Positions 1 through 8,200 of a stretch of 13,041 nucleotides of DNA are shown here, one piece after another; positions within the stretch are counted from its first letter, which is position 1, and each line of letters begins with the position of its first letter. A program made the translations under genes and the position numbers. The notes beneath the pieces are model-generated. The model had not been told where the DNA came from and made no database searches. It saw only the letters and a list, made by a program, of their open reading frames with translations. Source of the stretch: JBCDIQ01 sp039024295 (GTDB lineage: Bacteria > Bacteroidota > Bacteroidia > J057); the NCBI GenBank assembly GCA_039024295.1, contig JBCDIQ010000140.1:1-13041 (forward strand), read 5' to 3'.

Positions 1-15
1 TAAACTTGTGTAGTA

Positions 16-792
16 ATGTTAAACTATCCTAAAAAAGTTGTTCGTAAGGTTTTTCCAGGTTTATTCTTGGCAAAGACTCCTAAGGTTTATCCTGAGGATG
101 TATTTATAGCCTCCTATCCAAAATCAGGTAATACTTGGACCCGGTTTGTACTTGCACATTTACTCACGAGAAACACCAAAGATTTAAATTTCCAGAATTA
201 CGACCAGTATGTACCTGAACTTGGGGTACATGACGAATTCATCATCAACCGGCCTCCACCGCGACTTATGAAAACCCATGTTCATCCACAAGATTACATG
301 AATAAGGCAGTCTATGTTATTCGCGATCCACGTGATGTGTACGTATCTTATTATTATTACCTTCGAAAAAGATACTATTCAGAAGAGTTGACCTTTGAGG
401 AGTTCTTTCTTAATTCAGAAATCCCATTTGGTAGATGGAAAGAGCACGTAGAGGCCTGGGATAAGCACCAAAATAAAATTGTAATTCGCTATGAGGATTT
501 ACTTGCCAATCCAGAAGGTGAATTTCAACGCTTAATCGATTTCGTACCTGAATTTGAGCTAAGGATAGAAGATTTGCCTGAAGCTTTGAATCAATCCTCG
601 TTTGATCGCCTCAAGCAAAAGGAAAAGGCTTTCGGGAGGGCATTTCGCTCAAAAGAAGATGAAAAAAGGGCGAATAGATTTATGCGTAAAGGGGTAAAAG
701 GAGACTGGAAATCCATGTTCACCCCTTTCATGCTGGATCAACTTTATGAAAAGTCTGAAGCCATGATGTCGAAATACGGTTATAGCCGTTAA
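16..792 (+). CDS. Sulfotransferase domain protein (PAPS-dependent)
   Basis: Predicted cytosolic enzyme moving a sulfuryl group from PAPS to a hydroxyl or amine acceptor. Both cofactor loops are visible in the 258-residue product: the 5'-phosphosulfate loop YPKSGNTWT (residues 34-42) and the 3'-phosphate site RDPRD with its following serine (R103 to S111). KTH at 86-88 supplies the likely catalytic base H88, and RKGVKGDWK (224-231 region) matches the C-terminal RKGxxGDWK signature of the family. Length is normal for a single-domain sulfotransferase. The ATG at 16 follows an in-frame stop at positions 1-3, so the gene is complete although it sits at the window edge. It is 34 nt from the oxygenase gene. 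In a glycosyltransferase-rich setting the acceptor is most likely a surface glycan or lipid (inference); the acceptor cannot be read from sequence. Family call is firm, substrate unknown. Confidence 0.93.
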   Translation: MLNYPKKVVRKVFPGLFLAKTPKVYPEDVFIASYPKSGNTWTRFVLAHLLTRNTKDLNFQNYDQYVPELGVHDEFIINRPPPRLMKTHVHPQDYMNKAVYVIRDPRDVYVSYYYYLRKRYYSEELTFEEFFLNSEIPFGRWKEHVEAWDKHQNKIVIRYEDLLANPEGEFQRLIDFVPEFELRIEDLPEALNQSSFDRLKQKEKAFGRAFRSKEDEKRANRFMRKGVKGDWKSMFTPFMLDQLYEKSEAMMSKYGYSR

Positions 793-799
793 TCTTTTT

Positions 800-807
800 T
801 AAGTTTG
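800..807 (+). promoter_or_regulatory. Possible Bacteroidota -7 element (TAAGTTTG)
   Basis: TAAGTTTG in the 34-nt gap before the oxygenase gene is an exact match to the Bacteroidota -7 consensus TAnnTTTG, placed about 20 nt ahead of the ATG at 827. The matching -33 TTTG is not evident at the expected 17-19 nt spacing (the bases there read GGTT). It may be chance in an AT-rich gap, or a weak internal promoter. Confidence 0.25.
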
Positions 808-826
808 AACTTTAAATTTTTTTCCC

Positions 827-1666
827 ATGCAAACCCAACAGATATCTCTTCACAAAAAAGAACTAGACGAAAGAGGTTTTACCATTCTTAAGGGAGTATT
901 CTCTGAAAGTGAGCTCGCTCCGGTCAGGAAGCTGACGGATGAAATCATTGATTATGCGGAAAAGGAACTCGAAGATCCATTTCGTAATTACTTTTTGAGG
1001 CATCGGGCTGATCAAGGAGCTCTCTACGACTTATTTTGTAGACACCCTGAGTTTCAGACCATGGCCAGGAGCCCTCGTGTATTAGATGCGCTGGAAGAAG
1101 TACTAGGGCCAGACATTTTTCTTTATGAAAACAGCTTGGTGTATAAGCCCAAAGGAAAGAATAACGAGGTGCCATGGCATCAGGATTATATGAACCGGCC
1201 AGATGAGCCCAGAAAGTATGTTGTGTGGATGGCTTTGGACAATGTAAGACGTGAAAATGGTGCTATGACGGTAATTCCAGGATCACATAAGAATGGATTT
1301 TTGCCTTGGTTTAAAGTAGAAGGAGAGACTCATCATACCCGTTTAAAACTTGACGATATAAACGTAGATGAATTCGAGTATGCTGAGATGGATGCTGGAG
1401 ATGTTCTGATTTTTAATCAGTTATTAATACATGGAAGTAAGCGTATTTCTTCCAGAGAGCCTAGAAGGGCATTTCGGGTTGCTTATCAAGGGTTTGAGGA
1501 AGTATTTACTCCTAGATCAGTACCAGTTGTCGTTCGTGGAGGTCATCCTGATAGCTTGGCTAAAAGATACCCTCAAAAGTTTGACGTAGAATCTCTCAAG
1601 CTCAAGAAGAATGGCCCTGTTAGATGGTTTTTACATGGGGTAGGAAAGAGGCTACAGAAGTTCTAA
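827..1666 (+). CDS. Phytanoyl-CoA dioxygenase (PhyH) family oxygenase
   Basis: Predicted non-haem Fe(II)/2-oxoglutarate-dependent oxygenase of the PhyH family, a group that mostly hydroxylates small molecules or lipid and sugar groups. The 279-residue length suits the family. The HxD iron motif is H118-x-D120 in PWHQDY. The distal iron ligand is probably H202 in LIHGSK. R213 lies 11 residues later, where the 2-oxoglutarate-binding arginine sits in human PHYH. Between them, the run GAMTVIPGSHK (145-155) is the usual beta-strand/turn of this fold. All catalytic residues are present, so it should be active. No signal peptide or membrane segment is seen. It lies 34 nt after the sulfotransferase and 47 nt before the radical SAM fusion, suggesting cotranscription. 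The substrate is unknown; a glycan precursor or lipid is inferred only from context. Confidence 0.9.
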   Translation: MQTQQISLHKKELDERGFTILKGVFSESELAPVRKLTDEIIDYAEKELEDPFRNYFLRHRADQGALYDLFCRHPEFQTMARSPRVLDALEEVLGPDIFLYENSLVYKPKGKNNEVPWHQDYMNRPDEPRKYVVWMALDNVRRENGAMTVIPGSHKNGFLPWFKVEGETHHTRLKLDDINVDEFEYAEMDAGDVLIFNQLLIHGSKRISSREPRRAFRVAYQGFEEVFTPRSVPVVVRGGHPDSLAKRYPQKFDVESLKLKKNGPVRWFLHGVGKRLQKF

Positions 1667-1713
1667 GTTAATATAATTGTCGCCCGAACCTCTCATAAGC
1701 TTTTCCTTTGTAT

Positions 1714-3912
1714 ATGACATCCAAACTCAAAACTCTACTTAAGCCTGCTTACCGTATGGGCAAGGCCCTCAAGCGGGACATGGAGAACCAGTATATACAC
1801 AGCAGGGTATTTCAAAAACCCATAGTGGTAAATTTGTTGGCAAATGATATCTGTAACTCCAAATGTACCATGTGTAATATTTGGGAGCAGAAATTGGATT
1901 TTGAAATCACCCCTGGGCAATTAGGGGAAATCTTAAAGGACGATTTATTCTCTGAGATAAGTCATATTGGCGTTACGGGTGGGGAACCCACCTTGCGAAA
2001 AGATCTTCCTCAGCTTTATGAGGCTGCTTGTAAGGCTTTGCCCAATCTTAAAGGAATGAGCATCATTACCAATGCCATCCGGAGAGATCAGGTAATTGAA
2101 CGAGTTGAAGAGGTAATAGAGGTATTGGAAAGTCATGGGAAAGATTTTTCCATGATGGTTTCCTTGGATGGGTACGGGGAAATGCACGACAAACATCGGG
2201 GACGACCAGGCAATTTTGAAACGGCCGTAGAGGTAATACGTCATTTCAAAAAGAATCACCCCTATTCTGTTGCTACTGGATGTACGATTTCTAAGACCAA
2301 TGTTTGGGGAGTAGATGAACTCCTCGATTTTTTGGTGGAAGAAAGTGTCTATGGCCGATTCAGGATAGCGGAGTTTATTACCCGATTGTATAACAATAAC
2401 ATTACAGACCGTATTCGCGCTTTTGATGATGATGAAATCTATCACCTGATTGGGTTCTTCAAAAAGCTAGAGCAGACCTTTGAACAAGACCCTACCTATC
2501 AGCATACTTACCGGAATATCCAGCATATGCTACAAGGGGGACAAAGGATGATGGGGTGTCCTTATCATGTGAAAGGAGTGGTATTGGACTCCAGGGGCCA
2601 AATTTTATACTGTGCGCCTAAGTCTAAGAATCTCGGCAGTGCATTGAAGGAGAGTGCTTTAAATCTATTTAAAGAAAACCAAGATGAAAAGCAGAGAATT
2701 CTAAAGGAAAATTGTCAGGATTGTATCCATGATTACCACTATCCGCCTACCTATGAGCAGGAAAGCCTCAAGTATAGTGAGTGGGCATGGAACAAAGCCT
2801 TGTCATTCAGAGCTGCAAAAACCACCGCAAGACTGGCTCCAGCCTTTGGGACACTCGACCGTCCAAAGGATAGAAAAGTTATCTACATAACCGGATGGTA
2901 CGGTACTGAAACCGTAGGTGACAAGGCCATTCTAGGAGCCATTATGAATCACTATGAAGCGGAATGTGATGGAAAAGTTGAGTTCTGGATTTCGGCCTAT
3001 TACCCATTTGTCACTGAGCGCACCCTGGTTGAACTTGAAAAACCAGGCAGGGTAATCCCTGTTTACAGTGCTGATTTCATAAAAGCAGCTAAAACGGCTG
3101 ATATCACGGTAATGGGAGGAGGGCCGCTTATGGGCATCGAAGCGCTAGCCACTCCACTTACTGCTTTCAGGGTTGCCAAGCAAGCAGGCAAAAAACTGGT
3201 CATATTCGGGTGCGGGATGGGGCCTTTGAAAGAAAAAGTCCATTTAGACGCTGCAACGGAAATGCTAAAGCTCTCCGATGAAATTACTTTACGTGACCAA
3301 ACTTCGGTTGCCTGGGCAAAACAATTAACAGGCAGAACCGATATTTCATGCATCGGTGATCCTGCGGGGCAATACGTACGTGAGATAGCGGAAAACCTAT
3401 CTCCGGAAACCAAGCCCTATCTTGCTTGTTTTCTAAGAGATTGGACCCCTGAATACATAGGCGATTTATCGCCTGAAGAGCAATTAAATTTAAAACTACA
3501 GTTTGAATCCCGAATTGCTGAAGAAATAAAGCATATCTGTAAGGTGCACAACCTCATTCCAGCATTTTACTGTATGCATACGTTTTTTGTGGGTGGAGAT
3601 GATCGAGACTTCTATCGGCGGTTTATTAAAACGCATTTTGAGGGAGAAGCGCATTACCTGGAACACAGGCCCTCTTCTGTAAACCAAATTATCTCAGCCA
3701 TGAAAAGCGCAAGGTTTAATATCTGCATGCGTTTTCATTCAGTTCTTATGGCTCATACCCTTGGAGTTGATTTTTTCGCGATTGATTATACCAATGGTGG
3801 CAAAATCAAAGGATTCTTGCAGGATAATGATGCATTGGATCGGATGATTAGTTTACAGGACTTGGCCCATTCGAACACGTTCCATCTGCCGTTTGAGGTT
3901 GTCTCTACATGA
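1714..3912 (+). CDS. Radical SAM / polysaccharide pyruvyltransferase fusion
   Basis: Two enzymes in one 732-residue chain. The N-terminal half is a radical SAM domain: CNSKCTMC (C47, C51, C54) is the CX3CX2C motif for the catalytic 4Fe-4S cluster, TGGEP (about 88-92) is the SAM-binding strand, and SLDG with a following HRGRPGNF is typical of SPASM-type enzymes. Four later cysteines (C282, C300 preceded by GQILY, C334, C337) look like ligands of one auxiliary cluster. From about residue 388 the chain becomes a PF04230-type pyruvyltransferase: GWYGTETVGDKAIL (395-408), MGGGPLMG, LRD, GDPAG and MRFHSVLMAHTLG (672-684). An in-frame TTG at 1708 would add two residues; ATG 1714 is preferred, and an in-frame stop at 1696 rules out longer forms. 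Its end overlaps the next gene by 4 nt (ATGA), implying translational coupling. Role inferred: a radical modification plus pyruvyl-ketal addition on a glycan precursor. Domain calls firm, reaction unknown. Confidence 0.9.
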   Translation: MTSKLKTLLKPAYRMGKALKRDMENQYIHSRVFQKPIVVNLLANDICNSKCTMCNIWEQKLDFEITPGQLGEILKDDLFSEISHIGVTGGEPTLRKDLPQLYEAACKALPNLKGMSIITNAIRRDQVIERVEEVIEVLESHGKDFSMMVSLDGYGEMHDKHRGRPGNFETAVEVIRHFKKNHPYSVATGCTISKTNVWGVDELLDFLVEESVYGRFRIAEFITRLYNNNITDRIRAFDDDEIYHLIGFFKKLEQTFEQDPTYQHTYRNIQHMLQGGQRMMGCPYHVKGVVLDSRGQILYCAPKSKNLGSALKESALNLFKENQDEKQRILKENCQDCIHDYHYPPTYEQESLKYSEWAWNKALSFRAAKTTARLAPAFGTLDRPKDRKVIYITGWYGTETVGDKAILGAIMNHYEAECDGKVEFWISAYYPFVTERTLVELEKPGRVIPVYSADFIKAAKTADITVMGGGPLMGIEALATPLTAFRVAKQAGKKLVIFGCGMGPLKEKVHLDAATEMLKLSDEITLRDQTSVAWAKQLTGRTDISCIGDPAGQYVREIAENLSPETKPYLACFLRDWTPEYIGDLSPEEQLNLKLQFESRIAEEIKHICKVHNLIPAFYCMHTFFVGGDDRDFYRRFIKTHFEGEAHYLEHRPSSVNQIISAMKSARFNICMRFHSVLMAHTLGVDFFAIDYTNGGKIKGFLQDNDALDRMISLQDLAHSNTFHLPFEVVST

Positions 3913-5123
3913 AAGTACTGCAAGTAAATACCAATTCGGCTGGTGGTGCTGGTATCGCGTGTAGGAGGCTGCACCAAGGTTTGTTGAAAGCAGGGGTTGA
4001 TTCAGAAATGCTCGTTCTCAATCCAAGGTCAATTTCAGGGATAAATGAGCACCCCTTTAGAGACATCTATCCTGGCGGGATAGCTGGCTTTTCAGCTAAA
4101 TTTACTGAATACAAATTCCATCGAAACCATAAACGTACCTTGCGAAAAACCGATAAGTACGTTGAAGCATTTTCTCCGGCTCGGACTCCATTTGATCTAA
4201 CTGCACATCCATCCTACAAAAGTGCTGATCTTCTTCATTTTCACTGGGTTTCAGGCTTCGTGGACCATGCCACATTCTTTAAAAAGAATATTAAGCCAGT
4301 TGTGTGGACCTTGCATGACATGAATCCTTTTAGTGGAGGGTATCATTACAAAGTGGGGTTTCCTTTTTCGGATTTTAAACAAGAAATCGGCAAGCAAGAA
4401 AAACTAAAGAAAGAAGCACTTTCTTCTGCGAGAGTACACATTGTTGCCCTTACGGAATGGATGAAGCAATTATCAGAAAGGAGTAAATTGCTTGGGAACC
4501 ATCCCCATTCGCTAATTCCAAACGGAATCGATACGGATACTTTTAGGCCCTATCACAAAGAATTCGCCAGAGAATTATTTCAGCTTCCGAGTTCAGGAAA
4601 GATATTTCTATTCGCAGCTTTTTCTTCAAAAGTAGGGAGAAAAGGATTTTCTCTTTTACAGGCTGCTTTGGATATTCTTGCAGCCAAGGAAGAGAAAGTT
4701 TCATTAGCAGTCCTGGGAAATGAAATTCCAGCAGGATTGAATCCCTACCATGACTATTTTTCTTTAGGCTATATGGATGACGAACGACTTTTGGCTTTGG
4801 TGTATAGCGCAGCAGATGCACACATTATTCCTTCAGTAGAGGATAATCTGCCCAATACCGTTGTAGAGTCTTTATGTTGTGGAATTCCCTCGGTGGGGTT
4901 TAGAATTGGAGGGCTGCCAGAAATGATCCATCATGGTCAGAATGGCTTTCTCTCAGAAGCTGTTACCTCGGATGGATTGGCTGACTTAATATCGACTGTT
5001 AACCAGTTGCCTCTGGGGTGGAATGCAGAAGTTATTCGGCAAAACGCCGTGAAAAAATATGACCAGAAGGTGCAGACTGAAAGCATGATACGTTTGTACA
5101 AACAGATACTTTACACAGGTTGA
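3909..5123 (+). CDS. GT4-family glycosyltransferase
   Basis: Predicted retaining GT-B glycosyltransferase (404 residues) that transfers a sugar from a nucleotide donor onto a growing glycan at the inner face of the membrane. The N-terminal Rossmann half opens with LQVNTNSAGGAGIACRRL, the glycine loop of this group, and contains HFHWVSGF (110-117) and WTLHDMNPFSGG (133-144), like colanic-acid-type GT4 enzymes. The C-terminal half has IPNGIDTDTF (203-212) and the donor-site stretch from SVEDNLPNTVVES (309-321) through GGLPEMI. In the EX7E motif the first Glu position is Asp312 and the second is E320; as far as I recall this Asp is common in the subgroup. The start codon is fused to the upstream stop (ATGA), so it is probably made with the fusion enzyme. 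Donor and acceptor cannot be deduced. Confidence 0.92.
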   Translation: MKVLQVNTNSAGGAGIACRRLHQGLLKAGVDSEMLVLNPRSISGINEHPFRDIYPGGIAGFSAKFTEYKFHRNHKRTLRKTDKYVEAFSPARTPFDLTAHPSYKSADLLHFHWVSGFVDHATFFKKNIKPVVWTLHDMNPFSGGYHYKVGFPFSDFKQEIGKQEKLKKEALSSARVHIVALTEWMKQLSERSKLLGNHPHSLIPNGIDTDTFRPYHKEFARELFQLPSSGKIFLFAAFSSKVGRKGFSLLQAALDILAAKEEKVSLAVLGNEIPAGLNPYHDYFSLGYMDDERLLALVYSAADAHIIPSVEDNLPNTVVESLCCGIPSVGFRIGGLPEMIHHGQNGFLSEAVTSDGLADLISTVNQLPLGWNAEVIRQNAVKKYDQKVQTESMIRLYKQILYTG

Positions 5124-5148
5124 CTTTGAAAGGAATGAGGTATTCTTG
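5119..5148 (+). promoter_or_regulatory. Candidate Bacteroidota promoter for the T9SS repeat gene
   Basis: GTTG at 5119-5122 resembles the -33 TTTG. It is followed after 18 nt by TATTCTTG at 5141-5148, one mismatch from TAnnTTTG. Spacing fits the Bacteroidota sigma factor and would start a transcript near 5154, about 50 nt before the ATG at 5205. The -33 element overlaps the stop codon of the preceding glycosyltransferase. The 81-nt gap shows no clear terminator, so this would add to read-through from upstream. Confidence 0.4.
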
Positions 5149-5204
5149 GATTGCTTTAAAGTTCTGTGTGCTTGTATTTTGAGCAAAATTAAATTGTTGT
5201 GGCC

Positions 5205-8200
5205 ATGAACCTTTTGAAACTTTATCCTTCGCTGATAATCAAGACGCTTTTATGGGGACTTCTTGGTTGGATTCTTTGTGGAAGTAATTTTCTACAAGCA
5301 CGTACGATGGCCCCGATAGTAAATCTGGGTCCAGATACCGCCTCCTGTGGCCCCATTACCTTGGATGCAGGAAACCCAGGAGCCAATTCGTACCTCTGGA
5401 GCACAAATGCAACTACTCAAACCCTTCAAGTTTCTCAATCAGGTATCTATTGGGTGGACGTAACAGATGGAACCGGAACAACCCGTGACTCTATCTTCGT
5501 AACGGTTTTAACACCTCCTACTACCCCCTTAACTGTTGATACAACTGTATGTGGGGGAGAGCAAATTCTGGCAGTGACAGGAAATCAAGATTACACCTTG
5601 TGGTGGGATGCATTGAACGGAGGTAATGTAGCTTTCACGGGTGACTCCATTACATTGTCCCTTACAGATACACTAACCCTATTTCCTCAAAGAGTTATTG
5701 CTGCAAATTCTGCTTCTGTAGGCCCTGCTGTACCCGGTAATCCGTCCAATTTTTTTGATGGAAGACGGGGCGTTCAGTTTGATGTGCTGAGACCTACGAC
5801 TATCGAGTTTATTACTGTCATAGCAGACCAACCCACCCTTATTGATATCGAAATTCTTGATAATTCGAATGGTCTAGTCATAAGAGATAGTTTTTTTGTT
5901 CCAATTGGAAACCAAGCTTACGAAGTTCCTGTCTTTTTTGAGTTGCCGACTGGCAATGACTACCAAATGTATCTTGCAGGAACGGATGGTGGTCGTTTGG
6001 CACTTACAGGGTCTGGTTTAAGTTATCCATATGTGCTGCCGGGACGTATCCAAATGGATGTTTCCCTGGGAGGAGGATTCAGCTTTTTTTATTTCTTTTT
6101 TGATTGGAAGGTAAGTGATAGAAGTTGCTTCAGTGGAAGGGGAACTTATACAGTAAACGTTCTTCCTACTCCTACTGCTGACTTGGGCCCAACGGATACC
6201 GTAGTATGCGGAGGTTCACTTTTACTGGATGCCACAGATACGCTTGCAGGTGTACAATATTTATGGAATACCGGTTCAACGATGAGCTCCATTACAGCTA
6301 CAAATTCTCAACTGTACACGGTGACCGCTACTGCAGGCATCTGTGTAGCTCGTGATTCGATCGATGTTACATTTGTTCCCATTCCTCCGGCAACTACTTT
6401 GAGGGATACCAATGTGTGTGGTACTGGAGATTTTCTTATTTCTTTACCTGTATCCTCAGCTTCGGTCCTATGGTATGATTCTCTTACAAGCCAATTGCCT
6501 TTTGCTTCTGGAAATCCGGTTTCGATCAATTTGCCGGATTCCACGACTGTATTTGTTGAACCCATTAACTTGCTTACTAACACAAACCTAGGGCCAACTA
6601 CCTTACCCGGTAATGCTAATTATTTTCCTGGCGTACGAGGAGTAGTGTTTGATGCTGCTTCTGAAATAATTATCCAATCTGTGAGTGTACTAATTGAAGG
6701 GCCCGTAAGTTTTACCCTAGAGGTACAGAGGAGTGACGGAAGTACAATTGGAACTAGAAATTATCAATTGACGAACACTTCTGGACCGAATATAATTCCC
6801 CTCATGATGCAGATTCCTGCTGGTACAGGACATAGAATGATACTAAGTTCTGCTACAGGGACAGGTTTAGCTTTATCTTCAGGTGCCTCGTTTCCTTACA
6901 CTTCCTCAAATGGGTTGGTCACCCTAACAGGTAGTTTTAACGGAGGAAATCAATTTTTCTATTTCTTTTTGGACTGGATTGTGAGTCAGAAAGTTTGTGC
7001 CACTACCCGTACTCCCCTACAAATTAACACTTTGCCGTCGCCAAGTACAGATTTGGGGCCAGAAGACACCACGCTCTGTGGAGGTACTCTTTCTCTTGAT
7101 GTCTCGGAACCTAATGCAACCTATAACTGGTCAAACGGCTCTTCCAACCCTATTCAGGTAATTACGCGAGATTCTATTTTAAAAGTTGAAGTATCCATCG
7201 GTCTTTGTTCAGTCGAAGATAGCATTGAAGTGTATTTTCTTCCGCCTCCCGTAGGACTAACTTTCAAAGATACCACCATTTGTGGGATTCAGTCAATTCC
7301 TATTTCAAGTATTACACCTGACCAAAATATTATTTGGTATGATTCTCTGGTGGGAGGAACTCCCTTCGCGATTGGAAAAACTATTCCAGATTTTCTCGTC
7401 GAGGATACAATCTCTGTTTTTCCCGCAGGGGTAAACCTTCGAGGTATTTCAAATGTTGGAAAACTTAATGCGATTTCTCCACTGGTTTCCTACTTTGATG
7501 GCCCTAGGGGAGTCATTTTTGACATCAGCTCATCCGTAACAATAGTGAGTGTGGATGTATACACCATTCAGCCAACGGCAGGAACTATTCTGGTGGAAAA
7601 CTCTTCCGGAAGAATCATTCATGTGTATGATTTTTCCATCTCTAATTCAGGTTTTACTCGTACCACCCTTCCTGTATTCTTTGAGATGGAACCTGGAAGT
7701 GGGTACGTTATGTATTTGGCCAACACAGCTGAGGGGGCACTGGGCCTGACAAATGATCAGGTCAACTTTCCTTATGCACAGGGTGGGAAGGTGACCATGA
7801 CTGGTTCTTATCTAGGCGGAAACTCATTCTACTATTATTTCTTCAATTGGCAAATCGCTTCAGGAAGTTGCATAGGTCCGAGGAGTACTTACACCATCAA
7901 TGTGAATCTGCCTTTGTCACTTCAGGACTCGATTTACGCTTGCACACCTACGCAGTTAGCCACTGGAACAACCCAGGCTTCCTCTATTTTATGGAATACA
8001 GGAGCTACTACTCCCAATATTCAGGTGGATACCACTGGGATTTACTGGGTAGAGCTATCAGATCAGCAAGGCTGTACGGTTCGAGATTCCTTATTGTTCA
8101 GAAGACCAGTATTGAATCTTGGAAATGATGGAATACTCTGTGGCAACCAACTTATTACAGGATATGGACCGGATGCTTCCTTTACCTGGAGTACTGGTGA

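Noticed and set aside
793..826. Possible AT-rich terminator (AAGT-TTGA-ACTT followed by a T run) after the sulfotransferase gene
   Set aside because: The stem is only four A/T-rich pairs and the next gene starts within 34 nt, so a real terminator is unlikely.
1672..1679. TATAATTG before the radical SAM gene as a promoter
   Set aside because: It has a mismatch in the TTTG part and no upstream -33 element at a suitable distance.
1945..2445. 166-codon open frame on the minus strand inside the radical SAM gene
   Set aside because: It lies wholly opposite a firmly identified enzyme domain, shows no recognisable motif and is explained as a shadow frame.
5205..5310. Possible lipoprotein signal (cysteine in WILCGSN) at the N-terminus of the secreted protein
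   Set aside because: The residues before the cysteine do not fit a lipobox (L-A/S-G/A-C); an ordinary signal peptide cut after FLQA fits better, and T9SS sorting-tail proteins normally have one.
5322..7913. Tandem repeats as a recent duplication, phase-variable array or CRISPR-like element
   Set aside because: The copies are similar in protein but strongly diverged in DNA, stay in frame and have no short identical direct repeats, so they are old domain duplications.
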